In this document: piece after piece, positions 51,583-60,155 of the stretch | Position numbering within the stretch: position 1 is the first letter of the stretch | Layout: every line of letters starts with the position of its first letter | Origin: Micromonospora halotolerans | Lineage (GTDB): Bacteria > Actinomycetota > Actinomycetes > Mycobacteriales > Micromonosporaceae | DNA: 64,000 nucleotides | Direction: 5' to 3' | Assembly (NCBI RefSeq): GCF_032108445.1 | Contig: NZ_CP134876.1 | Coordinates: 4,712,001-4,776,000, forward strand | Notes under the pieces: generated by a model | What the model saw: only the letters and a program-made list of their open reading frames with translations | The model's database searches: none | Told to the model about the DNA's origin: nothing | Program-made: the position numbers and the translations under genes

Positions 51583-51628
51583 AGGCCGTCCGGGCGGCGC
51601 GTCGCGCCTGTCCCGTCGGCCTCTTTTC
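51583..51628 (+). terminator. Terminator-like hairpin with T-run, no gene upstream
   Basis: AGGCCG (51583-51588) pairs with CGGCCT (51617-51622), with partial internal GC pairing, followed by CTTTT. It has the shape of a + strand intrinsic terminator, but the gene just upstream (GH1) points the other way. Confidence 0.35.
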
Positions 51629-51650
51629 CCGTCGACAACGGGGGTTTAGT

Positions 51651-51830
51651 GTGGGGACGGGGGAGGGCAACCCCCGTCCCCACCTGTGATGCACACACGC
51701 ACGAGTGGAATTGGCGTCCGGTCGTGCGTGTCGCGCGGGAGCCGGGCCACGCGAGTGGCTCTGGTTCCACCTCCCTCCATGTCGGTGGGTGATGGCTGAC
51801 GGCGGCGTCCGGGCTGGCCCGCCGTCAGCC
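51651..51830. other. Cluster of three perfect hairpins in the cellulase intergenic region
   Basis: Three perfect stems lie in 180 bases. The first is GTGGGGACGGGGG/complement (51651-51663 with 51671-51683, 13 bp). The second is ACACGCACGA/complement (51695-51704 with 51722-51731, 10 bp). The third is GGCTGACGGCGG/complement (51794-51805 with 51819-51830, 12 bp). No open frame with gene-like features covers them. A structured non-coding RNA is the attractive reading; unrelated regulatory stems are also possible. Confidence 0.45.
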
Positions 51831-51892
51831 GTGGGGGCTGGCGCGCCGGGCACTCCGGGTCCCCGGCGATCTCTTACTTGTATCTCCGTCGA

Positions 51893-51906
51893 TGGAAGCG
51901 CTCCCA
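51893..51906. promoter_or_regulatory. CebR-type operator 1 upstream of GH48 gene
   Basis: TGGAAGCGCTCCCA, one base from the consensus CebR/CelR box. It lies 323 bases before the GH48 start, in a local AT-richer promoter zone. Confidence 0.8.
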
Positions 51907-52003
51907 TCGGCGATGCTTGCGACTGTAACGCCCGTCACGGCTTTGTGAAAGCCCCAAAACGAGATCGAAACATCGACGTGGGTGTCTGCCCTGCCCGTTG
52001 TGG

Positions 52004-52017
52004 TGGGAGCGCTTCCA
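52004..52017. promoter_or_regulatory. CebR-type operator 2 upstream of GH48 gene
   Basis: TGGGAGCGCTTCCA, one base from consensus and an inverted image of operator 1. The two centres are 111 bases apart, which allows a repression loop. Confidence 0.8.
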
Positions 52018-52228
52018 TGGCACACTTCCACCACCACGTGGAGCCAGCTCGTGAGTGCGGGCCGCCGAGGGCACCCGGTTCACCACCGGTGCGGCGTCCG
52101 AATCCCCGGCACGGCCGGGTCGACCACCTTTCCGGGCGCCTCCGTCCCCCCGCGTACGCCACGTCGACGCGTGGAGGCGCCCCGCCGGGGCCCCGTGTCC
52201 CGGCCCGGTCCGAGGAGACACCGCGCAC

Positions 52229-55135
52229 ATGAGACTCATGGCCAGACGTCGCCGGACGGCGATGGTCGCCGCCACCGCCCTCGCCATCGGCGGGGTGGCC
52301 CTGCCGGCGGGCACCGCGCAGGCCGCCCCGGCCTGCGACGTGACCTATGTGACCAGTGACTGGAACAACGGCTTCACGGCCAGCGTCACCATCAAGAACC
52401 TGGGCGACGGCCTGAACAACTGGACGCTCAAGTTCGCCTTCCCGAACAGCGGCCAGAAGCTGACCCAGGGCTGGTCGGCCAGGTGGAGCCAGTCCGGCAG
52501 CGAGGTGACCGCGACCAACGAGTCGTGGAACGGCAGCCTGCCCACCGGCGCATCCACCACCATCGGCTTCAACGGCGCGCACACCGGCAGCAACCCGAAG
52601 CCCACCGCCTTCACCCTCAACGGGGTCGCCTGCAACGGCGCGCCCACCAACCAGTCGCCGACCGTCTCGCTGGGCCTGCCGAGCGGCCCCTTCGAGGCGC
52701 CGGCCGACGTGCCCCTGACCGCCACCGCCGCCGACCCGGACGGCACGATCGCCAAGGTCGAGTTCTACCGCAACGGCCTGCTGGTCAACACCGACACCAC
52801 CGCGCCGTACGGGTACACCCTGGAGGACCTGCCGGCCGGCAGCTACACGGTGCAGGCCAAGGCGTACGACAACGCCAACGCCACCGCCGTGGCCGAGAAG
52901 TCCTTCACGGTCAACCCCGCCACCGGCCCGGTGCTCGTGGCCACCCCGTCGGCCGTGAGCGTCAGCGAGGGCGGCACCGCACCGGTGAAGTTCACCCTCA
53001 GCGCCGCGCCGACGGCCAACGTCCCGGTGACCCTCGCCGTCACCGGCGACAGCGACGTGACCGTGTCACCCACGACGCTGGCCCTGACCCCGAGCAACTG
53101 GAACACCGGGGTCACCGCCACGGTCGCGGCCGCGGAGGACGCCGACACCGCCGGCGGCACCGCCACGATCACAGCCTCGGCCACCGGCTTCGCACCCGTC
53201 GCCGTCACCGCCACCGAGGTCGACAACGACACCCCCGGCGGGGACAACACGTACCTCAAGAAGTTCCTCGACCAGTACGGCAAGATCAAGAACTCGGGCT
53301 ACTTCAGCCCCGAGGGCGTGCCGTACCACTCCGTCGAGACGCTCATCGTCGAGGCGCCCGACCACGGCCACGAGACCACCTCGGAGGCGTTCAGCTTCTG
53401 GCTCTGGCTGGAGGCGCAGTACGGCCGGGTCACCCAGAACTGGGCCCCGTTCAACAACGCGTGGACCGTGATGGAGAAGTACATCATCCCGTCGCACGCC
53501 GACCAGCCCACCGCCGGCGCCCCGGGCACCCCCCAGTACGCCGCCGAGCACAACCTGCCCAGCCAGTACCCGTCGGCTCTGGAGCCCAACGTCCCGGTCG
53601 GCCAGGACCCGCTCCGCTCGGAACTCCAGACCACCTACGGCACCGGCGACATCTACGGCATGCACTGGCTGCTGGACGTCGACAACACCTACGGCTACGG
53701 CCATTGCGGCGACGGCACCAGCCGCCCCGCCTACATCAACACCTTCCAGCGCGGCACCCAGGAGTCCGTCTGGGAGACCGTGCCGCAGCCGTCCTGCGAC
53801 ACCTTCAAGCACGGCGGCCAGTACGGCTACCTCGACCTGTTCGTCAAGGAGTCGGCCGCCCCGGCCAAGCAGTGGAAGTACACCAACGCCCCGGACGCCG
53901 ACGCGCGCGCCGTGCAGGCCGCGTACTGGGCGCTCACCTGGGCCAAGGCGCAGGGCAAGGAGGCCGACGTCGCGGCCACCGTGGCGAAGGCCGCCAAGAT
54001 GGGCGACTACCTGCGCTACGCCATGTTCGACAAGTACTTCAAGAAGATCGGCAACTGCGTCGGCGCGTCCACCTGCCCGGCCGGCAGCGGCCGTGACTCG
54101 GCGCACTACCTGCTCTCCTGGTACTACGCCTGGGGCGGCGCGTACGACACGTCGCAGAACTGGTCGTGGCGGATCGGCTCCAGCCACAACCACTTCGGCT
54201 ACCAGAACCCGTTCGCGGCGTGGGCGCTGACCAACGTCGCCGAACTCAAGCCGAAGTCGCCGACCGCGGTCTCCGACTGGCAGAAGAGCCTCGACCGGCA
54301 GCTGGAGTTCTACACCTGGCTGCAGTCCGCCGAGGGCGGCATCGCCGGCGGCGCCACCAACAGCTGGGACGGCAGCTACGCCCAGCCGCCGGCCGGCACC
54401 GCCACCTTCTACGGCATGTACTACGACGTCGACCCGGTCTACAACGACCCGCCGTCGAACCAGTGGTTCGGCATGCAGGCCTGGTCGATGCAGCGCATCG
54501 CCGAGCTGTACCTGCAGACCGGCAACGCCAAGGCCAAGGCGCTGCTGGACAAGTGGGTGCCGTGGGCCATCGCCAACACCACGCTGGGCACCAACTGGTC
54601 GATCCCCTCGGACATGAAGTGGACCGGCCAGCCCACCGACTGGAACCCGGCGAGCCCGCAGCCGAACACCAACCTGCACGTCGAGGTGACGGTGAAGGGC
54701 CAGGACGTCGGCGTCGCCGCCGCCTACGCCCGTACCCTCATCGCGTACGCGGCCAAGTCCGGCAACGCCGCGGCCAAGACCACCGCCAAGGGCCTGCTGG
54801 ACGCGCTGTCGGCCGCCGCCGACACCAAGGGCGTCTCGATGCCGGAGAAGCGCGGCGACTACAAGCGCTTCGACGACGTCTACAACGCGGCCGACGGTCA
54901 GGGCCTCTACATCCCCTCCGGCTGGACCGGGAAGATGCCCAACGGCGACGCCATCGCCGCCGGCAAGAGCTTCCTGGACATCCGCTCGTTCTACAAGAAC
55001 GACCCGGACTGGCCGAAGGTGCAGGCGTACCTCAACGGCGGCGCGGAGCCGGTCTTCAACTACCACCGGTTCTGGGCCCAGGCGGACGTCGCCATGGCGT
55101 ACGCCGACTACGGCACCTACTTCCCGGCGGGGTGA
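52229..55135 (+). CDS. Secreted GH48 cellobiohydrolase with CBM2 and Ig-like modules
   Basis: 968 residues. A signal peptide (1 to about 32) precedes a CBM2 cellulose-binding module (about 34-136, terminal Cys36 and Cys135, surface Trp residues). Two Ig-like/Calx-type linkers follow (about 141-230 and 232-335), then a complete GH48 barrel (about 340-968). GH48 landmarks are [20 protein letters not shown] with the catalytic Glu, [20 protein letters not shown] and the terminal [19 protein letters not shown]. It acts processively from the reducing end of cellulose. GAGGAGA supports ATG 52229. Two CebR-type operators lie upstream. Confidence 0.95.
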   Translation: MRLMARRRRTAMVAATALAIGGVALPAGTAQAAPACDVTYVTSDWNNGFTASVTIKNLGDGLNNWTLKFAFPNSGQKLTQGWSARWSQSGSEVTATNESWNGSLPTGASTTIGFNGAHTGSNPKPTAFTLNGVACNGAPTNQSPTVSLGLPSGPFEAPADVPLTATAADPDGTIAKVEFYRNGLLVNTDTTAPYGYTLEDLPAGSYTVQAKAYDNANATAVAEKSFTVNPATGPVLVATPSAVSVSEGGTAPVKFTLSAAPTANVPVTLAVTGDSDVTVSPTTLALTPSNWNTGVTATVAAAEDADTAGGTATITASATGFAPVAVTATEVDNDTPGGDNTYLKKFLDQYGKIKNSGYFSPEGVPYHSVETLIVEAPDHGHETTSEAFSFWLWLEAQYGRVTQNWAPFNNAWTVMEKYIIPSHADQPTAGAPGTPQYAAEHNLPSQYPSALEPNVPVGQDPLRSELQTTYGTGDIYGMHWLLDVDNTYGYGHCGDGTSRPAYINTFQRGTQESVWETVPQPSCDTFKHGGQYGYLDLFVKESAAPAKQWKYTNAPDADARAVQAAYWALTWAKAQGKEADVAATVAKAAKMGDYLRYAMFDKYFKKIGNCVGASTCPAGSGRDSAHYLLSWYYAWGGAYDTSQNWSWRIGSSHNHFGYQNPFAAWALTNVAELKPKSPTAVSDWQKSLDRQLEFYTWLQSAEGGIAGGATNSWDGSYAQPPAGTATFYGMYYDVDPVYNDPPSNQWFGMQAWSMQRIAELYLQTGNAKAKALLDKWVPWAIANTTLGTNWSIPSDMKWTGQPTDWNPASPQPNTNLHVEVTVKGQDVGVAAAYARTLIAYAAKSGNAAAKTTAKGLLDALSAAADTKGVSMPEKRGDYKRFDDVYNAADGQGLYIPSGWTGKMPNGDAIAAGKSFLDIRSFYKNDPDWPKVQAYLNGGAEPVFNYHRFWAQADVAMAYADYGTYFPAG

Positions 55136-55143
55136 GGTGACCA

Positions 55144-55180
55144 CCCCTGCGCGGACGGGCGCCGCCCGCCCGCGCAGGGG
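55144..55180 (+). terminator. Terminator of GH48 gene
   Basis: CCCCTGCGCGG (55144-55154) pairs with CCGCGCAGGGG (55170-55180), with a further CGGG/CCCG inside the loop, nine bases after the stop. Confidence 0.8.
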
Positions 55181-55224
55181 GTCGACCCGGGCCGAAGGGG
55201 GAACGGAGCGGCCCGGTCGGCGGG

Positions 55225-55249
55225 CGGCCTGACTCCCACGGTCAGGCCG
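55225..55249. terminator. Second hairpin between convergent genes
   Basis: CGGCCTGAC, loop TCCCACG, GTCAGGCCG: a perfect 9-bp stem that may back up the GH48 terminator. Confidence 0.55.
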
Positions 55250-55391
55250 GGTGGGCCGGCCGTCCGGCCGACGCAGCGGACGGACCGGCCCACCGAACCG
55301 CCCGGAGACGAACTTGCCGCGAAAAAGCCCGGGAAAATCGGCGCTCCACGGGATCACGCCGCAGGCGTGGACGGAGTAACGTAATTCACCG

Positions 55392-55427
55392 GAGAGGCCG
55401 CTCCCCCCGTGGCGGCCTCTCTTTTAA
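55392..55427. terminator. Hairpin with C-rich loop and T-run
   Basis: GAGAGGCCGC, loop TCCCCCCGTG, GCGGCCTCTC then TTTTAATT: a textbook intrinsic terminator for + strand transcription, three bases from the stop of the convergent DUF3159 gene. The six-C loop recalls the 6C small RNA of actinobacteria, though only one such hairpin is present. Confidence 0.75.
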
Positions 55428-56107
55428 TTCGCCGCGGCGGCGTCCGCATCGGACGGCGTGACCGGGTGCCGGAGGCCCGGATGATCCGCCGGGAGCGACC
55501 GCCGGATCACCAGCCAGCTCACCGCCAGCGCCGCCGCGACCAGCGGCCAGGTCAGCGCCACCCGTGCCACCACCAGCGCGACCACCTGCCCGCCGAGCCA
55601 CAGCGGCACGAACACCGCCAGCCGCAGCAGATAGGTGGCGGCCCAGACCCAGCTGCCCCGCCCGTACGCCCGCAGCAGCGCCGGGTCGCGTCGCCACCGG
55701 CCGCGCTGGCCCAGCGCCACGCCGACCAGCACACCGAGCAGCGGCCAGCGCACCACGATGCTGACCATCCAGGCCAGCGCGCTCGCCGCGTTGGAGACCA
55801 GCTGCAGCAGGAAGAAGTCGGTGGCCCGCCCGGTCCGCAGCGCGACCAGCGCGGCGACGCAGACGGCGAGCAGCCCGATCAGCACCGACCGCGGCCGGTC
55901 CCCGCGCCGCCACCGCCAGCCCGCCACCGCCGTACCGGCGAGCACCGCGGCGACCACCCCGCCCCACAGCCCGGCGGCCAGCCAGCCGATCGCGAACGCC
56001 ACCGGCGGCACCGTGGCGTCCACGGCACCGCGCCGGCCGCCCAGCAGATCGGCCAGCGACTCCGGCGGCTCCCCGGACGGCCGCCCCTGCTCCGGCGTGC
56101 TGGTCAC
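55424..56107 (-). CDS. DUF3159 family membrane protein
   Basis: 227 residues with five or six membrane helices. Typical DUF3159 strings are SLADLLGGRRGAVDATVPPV near the N-terminus, then WPLLGVLVGVALGQRGRWRR and LRAYGRGSWVWAATYLLRLA. The family is nearly confined to actinobacteria and has no established function. A single-gene unit converging with GH48. Confidence 0.9.
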   Translation of the reverse strand: MTSTPEQGRPSGEPPESLADLLGGRRGAVDATVPPVAFAIGWLAAGLWGGVVAAVLAGTAVAGWRWRRGDRPRSVLIGLLAVCVAALVALRTGRATDFFLLQLVSNAASALAWMVSIVVRWPLLGVLVGVALGQRGRWRRDPALLRAYGRGSWVWAATYLLRLAVFVPLWLGGQVVALVVARVALTWPLVAAALAVSWLVIRRSLPADHPGLRHPVTPSDADAAAAN

Positions 56108-56351
56108 GCGCCACCTCCTCCCGTCGCGCCCTCAACTGTCGTGCTCCGCTTGATGCGTTACACGGCGACGTCAGTTGAGGGGTTACACGAGCCTTGAGCA
56201 TGCCGGATACGGACCGTCACGCCGACTGCCCACGACGGCTGGTGTGCCAGCCATCCGCTTCTGCCGATGAGCGGAAGCTTCGGCCTGGCATCCGGAATTT
56301 GGGCCGGCTGTTCCTGGAGCCCGGTCGGCGCGTCCGACCGGGCTCCACATG

Positions 56352-56921
56352 TCAGGCAGTCCACTCCGGATCGCGGCCGATGAAGCCCAGCATTCTGGTT
56401 TGCGGGTCGGCGTGTTCCTTCACCGGCACGCGGGGGCCGTATTCCCCGGACGAGCGGATGATCTCCTCCATCGTCTCCATCCCGGCCAACAGTTGCGCAC
56501 AGAAGTCCTGGTCGAGGCGGTCGTCCTGGCCTGTGGCCCGGGCCAGGTCCCAGGTGTGCATGAACACGTCGGCTGTGTAGAACTGGTCGATCGCGCGGTC
56601 CAGCGGCAGTTCGCCGGTATGCGGATTCGACAGAAGGCGGCCGGCCGTGGTCGGGTCATCGAGCAGGGATTGCACCGCGTCGCAGTGGGTCTGCCATGCG
56701 GCGGCCGGGTCGTCGTCGACCGATGGCCCGGCTGGGAGTCGGATACCGGAGCCGGTGGCCAAGAACGGCGGTAACCATTCGGTCAGGTGGCGTACAACGT
56801 CGCGGGCGGTCCACCCGGCGACGGGCGCGGGCGCGTCCCACGACCGGGTGCCCCGGACCCGGTCGGTGAAGCCGCGGCTGACCTGTCGGTGCCGCTCGGC
56901 GGGAAGGTTAGACAGTGCCAT
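56352..56921 (-). CDS. DinB/mycothiol-dependent (TIGR03086-like) protein
   Basis: 189 residues of the maleylpyruvate-isomerase/DinB-like group. The first metal-ligand helix has DAPAPVAGWTARDVVRHLTE, and later ligands are in DQFYTADVFMHTWDLARATG. Such proteins use mycothiol or a bound metal for small-molecule transfer reactions. ATG 56921 lies 14 bases inside the end of the SRPBCC gene, so the three genes 57749-56352 form one operon behind an ArsR regulator. Substrate unknown. Confidence 0.85.
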   Translation of the reverse strand: MALSNLPAERHRQVSRGFTDRVRGTRSWDAPAPVAGWTARDVVRHLTEWLPPFLATGSGIRLPAGPSVDDDPAAAWQTHCDAVQSLLDDPTTAGRLLSNPHTGELPLDRAIDQFYTADVFMHTWDLARATGQDDRLDQDFCAQLLAGMETMEEIIRSSGEYGPRVPVKEHADPQTRMLGFIGRDPEWTA

Positions 56922-57390
56922 CGGCGAGCATCTCCTCGAGCTTGGCGTAGCCCTCGTTGAGCCCGACCTCCATGCCGCTGGCGAGCCATGCGTCTCGGTC
57001 CTCAAAACTGTCCACAAGGGATTGTGTGCGCAGAAGCATCCGCCCGTCGTCCAGGTTCTCGAACCATAGCGTCACCAGCGCCACGCCGTCGGGTTGCCCT
57101 TCGAAGGTGAACGTCTGGACGATCCGGTCCGGCCGCACGTCGTGGAAGCAGCCGCGAAACGCGTACTGCTGCCCGTCTCGTGTGGACACGTAGCGCCAGC
57201 TGCCGCCTGAGCGCGCGTCCCACTCCTCGATGCGGGTGTGCATTCCGTTGGGACCGGCCCACTGCGCGAACAGGCGCGGATCGGTGTGCGCCCGGAACAG
57301 TTGTTCGGGCGTGGCGTTGAACTCCCTGCGCATCCGGATGATCGGCACCTTCGGGTCGGCCTCGATCGTGGTCTCGGCGATGGTGCTCAT
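56908..57390 (-). CDS. SRPBCC/AHSA1 domain protein
   Basis: 160 residues. The START-like AHSA1 fold has IRMRREFNATPEQLFRAHTD, LFAQWAGPNGMHTRIEEWDA and VTLWFENLDDGRMLLRTQS. Bacterial members carry hydrophobic ligands and are very often paired with an ArsR regulator, as here. The ATG overlaps the ArsR stop (ATGA). The function of this pairing is not established. Confidence 0.92.
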   Translation of the reverse strand: MSTIAETTIEADPKVPIIRMRREFNATPEQLFRAHTDPRLFAQWAGPNGMHTRIEEWDARSGGSWRYVSTRDGQQYAFRGCFHDVRPDRIVQTFTFEGQPDGVALVTLWFENLDDGRMLLRTQSLVDSFEDRDAWLASGMEVGLNEGYAKLEEMLADGTV

Positions 57391-57749
57391 GCCGTGCTCC
57401 CCTTCTCGGCCTGGTCGATCGTCGTGTCGTGGTTCATCTGCGCCAGTACGGCGTCGAGATGGCGGTACCGCTCCTCGGTCTGGCGCCGGTAGCGCTCGAT
57501 CCACTTGTCCATCAGGTCGAAGACCTCCGCTTCCAGCCGTACCGGCCAAGGCTGCGGCCCCGCCGGCCGGCTCACCACCCCGGCCTCCTCTAGTACCTTG
57601 AGGTGCTTGTAGACCGCTTGGAGCGTCATCGGGTAAGGCTCGGCGAGCTGGTTCACGGTCGCGTCGCCCGCCGCGAGCCGAGCCACCATGTCGCGCCTGG
57701 TCGGATCCGCGAGTGCCGCGAAGACCCGCGACAGCGTGTCTGCTGCCAT
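57387..57749 (-). CDS. ArsR-family transcriptional repressor
   Basis: 120 residues. The winged helix (about 5-80) has VFAALADPTRRDMVARLAAG, NQLAEPYPMTLQAVYKHLKV and LEEAGVVSRP. It lacks the CxC metal site of arsenic-sensing members, like the ArsR proteins linked to AHSA1 genes. I chose ATG 57749 over TTG 57764, which would overlap the operator. Two matching palindromes upstream are good autorepression sites. First gene of a three-gene operon. Confidence 0.92.
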   Translation of the reverse strand: MAADTLSRVFAALADPTRRDMVARLAAGDATVNQLAEPYPMTLQAVYKHLKVLEEAGVVSRPAGPQPWPVRLEAEVFDLMDKWIERYRRQTEERYRHLDAVLAQMNHDTTIDQAEKGSTA

Positions 57750-57764
57750 CGGCACCTCTCCCAA

Positions 57765-57786
57765 CTTTCAACCCTTTAGTTGAAAG
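57765..57786. promoter_or_regulatory. Operator 1: CTTTCAAC-N6-GTTGAAAG
   Basis: A perfect 8-bp inverted repeat with a 6-base centre, 16 bases upstream of the ArsR start. Size and symmetry fit an ArsR dimer. Confidence 0.75.
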
Positions 57787-57812
57787 CCAACCTACTCGGT
57801 GACCGACCGATG

Positions 57813-57828
57813 TCAACCGACAAGTTGA
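57813..57828. promoter_or_regulatory. Operator 2: TCAAC-N6-GTTGA
   Basis: The same half-site and spacing as operator 1, with centres 45 bases apart (about four helical turns), so two dimers could bind the same face. Confidence 0.65.
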
Positions 57829-58008
57829 AACCGCAGACGAGCCCACTTGCCAGACCTCGATCCGAGCGACCCCGGGCGGCGGGGCTGGGTCGATCAGACA
57901 AAGTCCATCGGGCCGGACCGGGCGGAGCTGCCGGCTCTTCGCTGGCGCTCGTCGAAGCCCCAGCCGCTGATCCTTCGGACCAAGATCAGGTGCGCACTCA
58001 TGCCGAGA

Positions 58009-58416
58009 TCAGTACGTTAGCTGCTGCGGCGCGTCTGGCCAGTCGGCCACGATGACCAATGGGACTGAATCCGGCGACCGGTAGTGGTCCCCAGGAAGGT
58101 ACTCGATGTGCTGATGCCGGTTGACTGTCCGGTCATCGGCGGTCTCGGCTTGCTCAGCCACGCCGTCGAGCGCATCCCAAATGATGTCGAGATACTCGCG
58201 ACCACCGGAGAAGTGCAGGGTTGTCCCGTCTTGCATACGGACGAGCAGCGGGCCGGCAGTCGCCTCTTGACTGACAACCCCGCCGGTGATCGCCACCTCA
58301 AAGGGCTCAGGATGTTGGCGTAGCAGCCGGCCGAGGCCGCGGAGGGCAGCTGGCGGCCCGGCAAGCTCCAACTCGCCGTCGTCGACAGAAAGACGGCAGC
58401 GCTGGTGATCGTCCAT
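58009..58416 (-). CDS. Small hypothetical protein
   Basis: 135 residues from ATG 58416 (MDDHQRCRLSVDDGELELAG). The sequence is acidic, with alternating strands (EVAITGGVVSQ, LLVRMQDGTTLHFSGGREYL) and a tail HQHIEYLPGDHY. No signal peptide or recognised domain. It resembles small immunity-type or regulatory proteins in general character only. Base composition is slightly lower in GC than its neighbours. No clear operon partner. Confidence 0.6.
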   Translation of the reverse strand: MDDHQRCRLSVDDGELELAGPPAALRGLGRLLRQHPEPFEVAITGGVVSQEATAGPLLVRMQDGTTLHFSGGREYLDIIWDALDGVAEQAETADDRTVNRHQHIEYLPGDHYRSPDSVPLVIVADWPDAPQQLTY

Positions 58417-58536
58417 CGGCCCATTGTCCCGCACCTTCCGGCCCCTCACGTCGCCGGCACCGCTTCCGGATCTGCCGCTGACCGCGCGTCTGACCGGCAT
58501 CGAGAGTCGCATGCCCCAGCGATCGGCGGCACCCCG

Positions 58537-58605
58537 GTTACGCACTGTGACAGCCGAGCCCGGAGAGTCGGCGAACTGTCCCTTCCAGTGAAGCCAGTGC
58601 GTAAC
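58537..58605. repeat. 11-bp perfect inverted repeat
   Basis: GTTACGCACTG (58537-58547) and CAGTGCGTAAC (58595-58605) enclose 47 bases in the gap before the PAP2 gene. It could be a leader hairpin or a short element. Confidence 0.45.
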
Positions 58606-58698
58606 GGATCAAGTGGACCGCACGTCGCGGCCTCAACCTACGCGACAGCCACGGGGCTCCGACGAGCGCCGGACCCGGCCGACCGTTACGTTGTCCGG

Positions 58699-59580
58699 GT
58701 GCGTGAGACGGCGAGGGGTTGGACGGCAGTCTGGTTGGTCGTAATGGCCCTGGCCCAGACGGCCGCGTTCCTGGTGGTGTGGCGCTTCGCCGTGCACACC
58801 GAGCTGGGCCAGTGGATCGACACCGTCGCGCTGACCGGTAACCGGATCGGCCAGGACCGCATCGACGGGCCGGTGGACCGGATCCTCAACGCCATGTCGG
58901 TGGTGTCCCTGCTGGCCGCCACCGCCATGATCGGCTTCATCGCGCTGATCCGCGGCCGCAAGGCGCTCGCCGTCACCGCCACCCTGCTCATCGCCGGCGC
59001 CAACGTCAGCACCCAGCTGCTCAAGCGCTACCTGGACCGGCCCGACTTCGGCATCGACCCGGAACGGGCCGCGGCCGGCAACAGCCTGCCCAGCGGACAC
59101 ACGGCCGTGGCCGCGTCCGTGGCGGTCGCGCTGGTCCTGGTGCTGCCGCCGAAGCTGCGGGTGGCCGGCGCGTTCCTCGGCGCCGGCTACGCGGCCGCCG
59201 CCGGCGTGGCCACCCTCTCGGCCGGCTGGCACCGACCCAGCGACGCCGTCGCCGCGTTCCTCGTCGTGGGCGCCTGGGCCGCGGTCGCCGGCCTCGTGCT
59301 CCTGTTCTTCCAGCGGGAACAGGCCGTGGTGTCCCCGGCCGACGCACACCGGGTCGCCGCCGTCGTGCTCGGCCTCGCCGGCGCCCTCGCCCTGGTCGTC
59401 TCGGCGCTCGCCCTGTCCTGGCTGGTCGACCGCTCCACCACCTCCGTCGAGGAGCTCGCCCGCCGCGCGCTCTTCATCGGGTACGCGGGCAGCGCGGCCG
59501 GCATCGTCGGCACGGTCGCCGTGGTGGCCGCGCTGGTCCTGGCGGTGGTGCACCGCCTGGTGCCCCGCTGGAAGGGCTGA
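58699..59580 (+). CDS. PAP2-family membrane phosphatase
   Basis: 293 residues, about seven membrane helices. The phosphatase signature is complete in its key parts: KRYLDRP (KxxxxRP-type), NSLPSGHTAVA (PSGH) and LSAGWHRPSDAV (the H...D part, lacking the usual SR arginine). Such enzymes dephosphorylate undecaprenyl pyrophosphate or phosphatidate on the outer face of the membrane. I chose GTG 58699, which begins just before the first helix; the frame is open upstream but looks non-coding. Confidence 0.88.
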   Translation: MRETARGWTAVWLVVMALAQTAAFLVVWRFAVHTELGQWIDTVALTGNRIGQDRIDGPVDRILNAMSVVSLLAATAMIGFIALIRGRKALAVTATLLIAGANVSTQLLKRYLDRPDFGIDPERAAAGNSLPSGHTAVAASVAVALVLVLPPKLRVAGAFLGAGYAAAAGVATLSAGWHRPSDAVAAFLVVGAWAAVAGLVLLFFQREQAVVSPADAHRVAAVVLGLAGALALVVSALALSWLVDRSTTSVEELARRALFIGYAGSAAGIVGTVAVVAALVLAVVHRLVPRWKG

Positions 59581-59602
59581 CCGGCCGGGGTCGCCGGCCG
59601 GT
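59580..59602. terminator. Hairpin between convergent PAP2 and PEBP genes
   Basis: ACCGGCC and GGCCGGT (7 bp) around a 9-base loop, starting at the PAP2 stop. Confidence 0.5.
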
Positions 59603-59614
59603 CCCCGGAGCGGG

Positions 59615-60067
59615 TCAGCGGTAGTAGGTGCCGACGGTGTTGCCGCTGGCGATCTCCCGGCCCTTGAGCGCGCGGTGCACGTCCGCGGCCTGCGGCGCGC
59701 CGGACAGCTCCAGCGGACGGTTCAGGGCATAGAGGCGGAAGAAGTAGCGGTGGGCCTCGTCGCCGCGCGGCGGCAGCGGCCCGCTCCAGCCGGTTTCGCC
59801 GAAGCTGTTCGGCCACTCCTGGCCGCCCGGCGGCACCCCGCCCTCGGGCACCTCGCCGGTCTGCGGGGAGATCCCGGTGACCAGCCAGTGCAGGAACGGC
59901 TCCTTGCCCGCGTCCGGGTCCTCGACGAGCAGGACCAGCTCCTCCGTGGAGTCCGGCACGTCCGACCACTGCAACGGCGGTGACAGGTTCTCGCCGTCCT
60001 TGGCGAACCGCCCCGGCAGCAGGTCGTGGTCGTTGAACGCGGTGCTGCGCAGCATGATGCCGGCCAT
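59615..60067 (-). CDS. YbhB/YbcL-type PEBP (Raf kinase inhibitor-like) protein
   Basis: 150 residues, phosphatidylethanolamine-binding fold. Family motifs are GENLSPPLQWSDVPDSTEEL, VEDPDAGKEPFLHWLVTGIS and RYFFRLYALNRPLEL. No signal peptide, so cytoplasmic. Biological role in bacteria unclear. A single gene converging with PAP2 and about 90 bases downstream of the response regulator on the same strand. Confidence 0.93.
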   Translation of the reverse strand: MAGIMLRSTAFNDHDLLPGRFAKDGENLSPPLQWSDVPDSTEELVLLVEDPDAGKEPFLHWLVTGISPQTGEVPEGGVPPGGQEWPNSFGETGWSGPLPPRGDEAHRYFFRLYALNRPLELSGAPQAADVHRALKGREIASGNTVGTYYR

Positions 60068-60155
60068 TCGGCGCCCCCTCTCCTCGTCGACCGGCGCGTA
60101 CCCGGCGGGTGGGCGACGAAACGGCGCGCCCGCGGCCCGGGATCAGGTCGGCCGG

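Noticed and set aside
56194..56580. Plus-strand frame of 128 codons opposite the DinB-like gene
   Set aside because: Antisense to the DinB-like gene over most of its length, no ribosome site, no family features.
57780..58055. Plus-strand frame of 91 codons divergent from ArsR
   Set aside because: Begins inside the first operator, low complexity, no ribosome site, and ends over the hypothetical gene at 58009.
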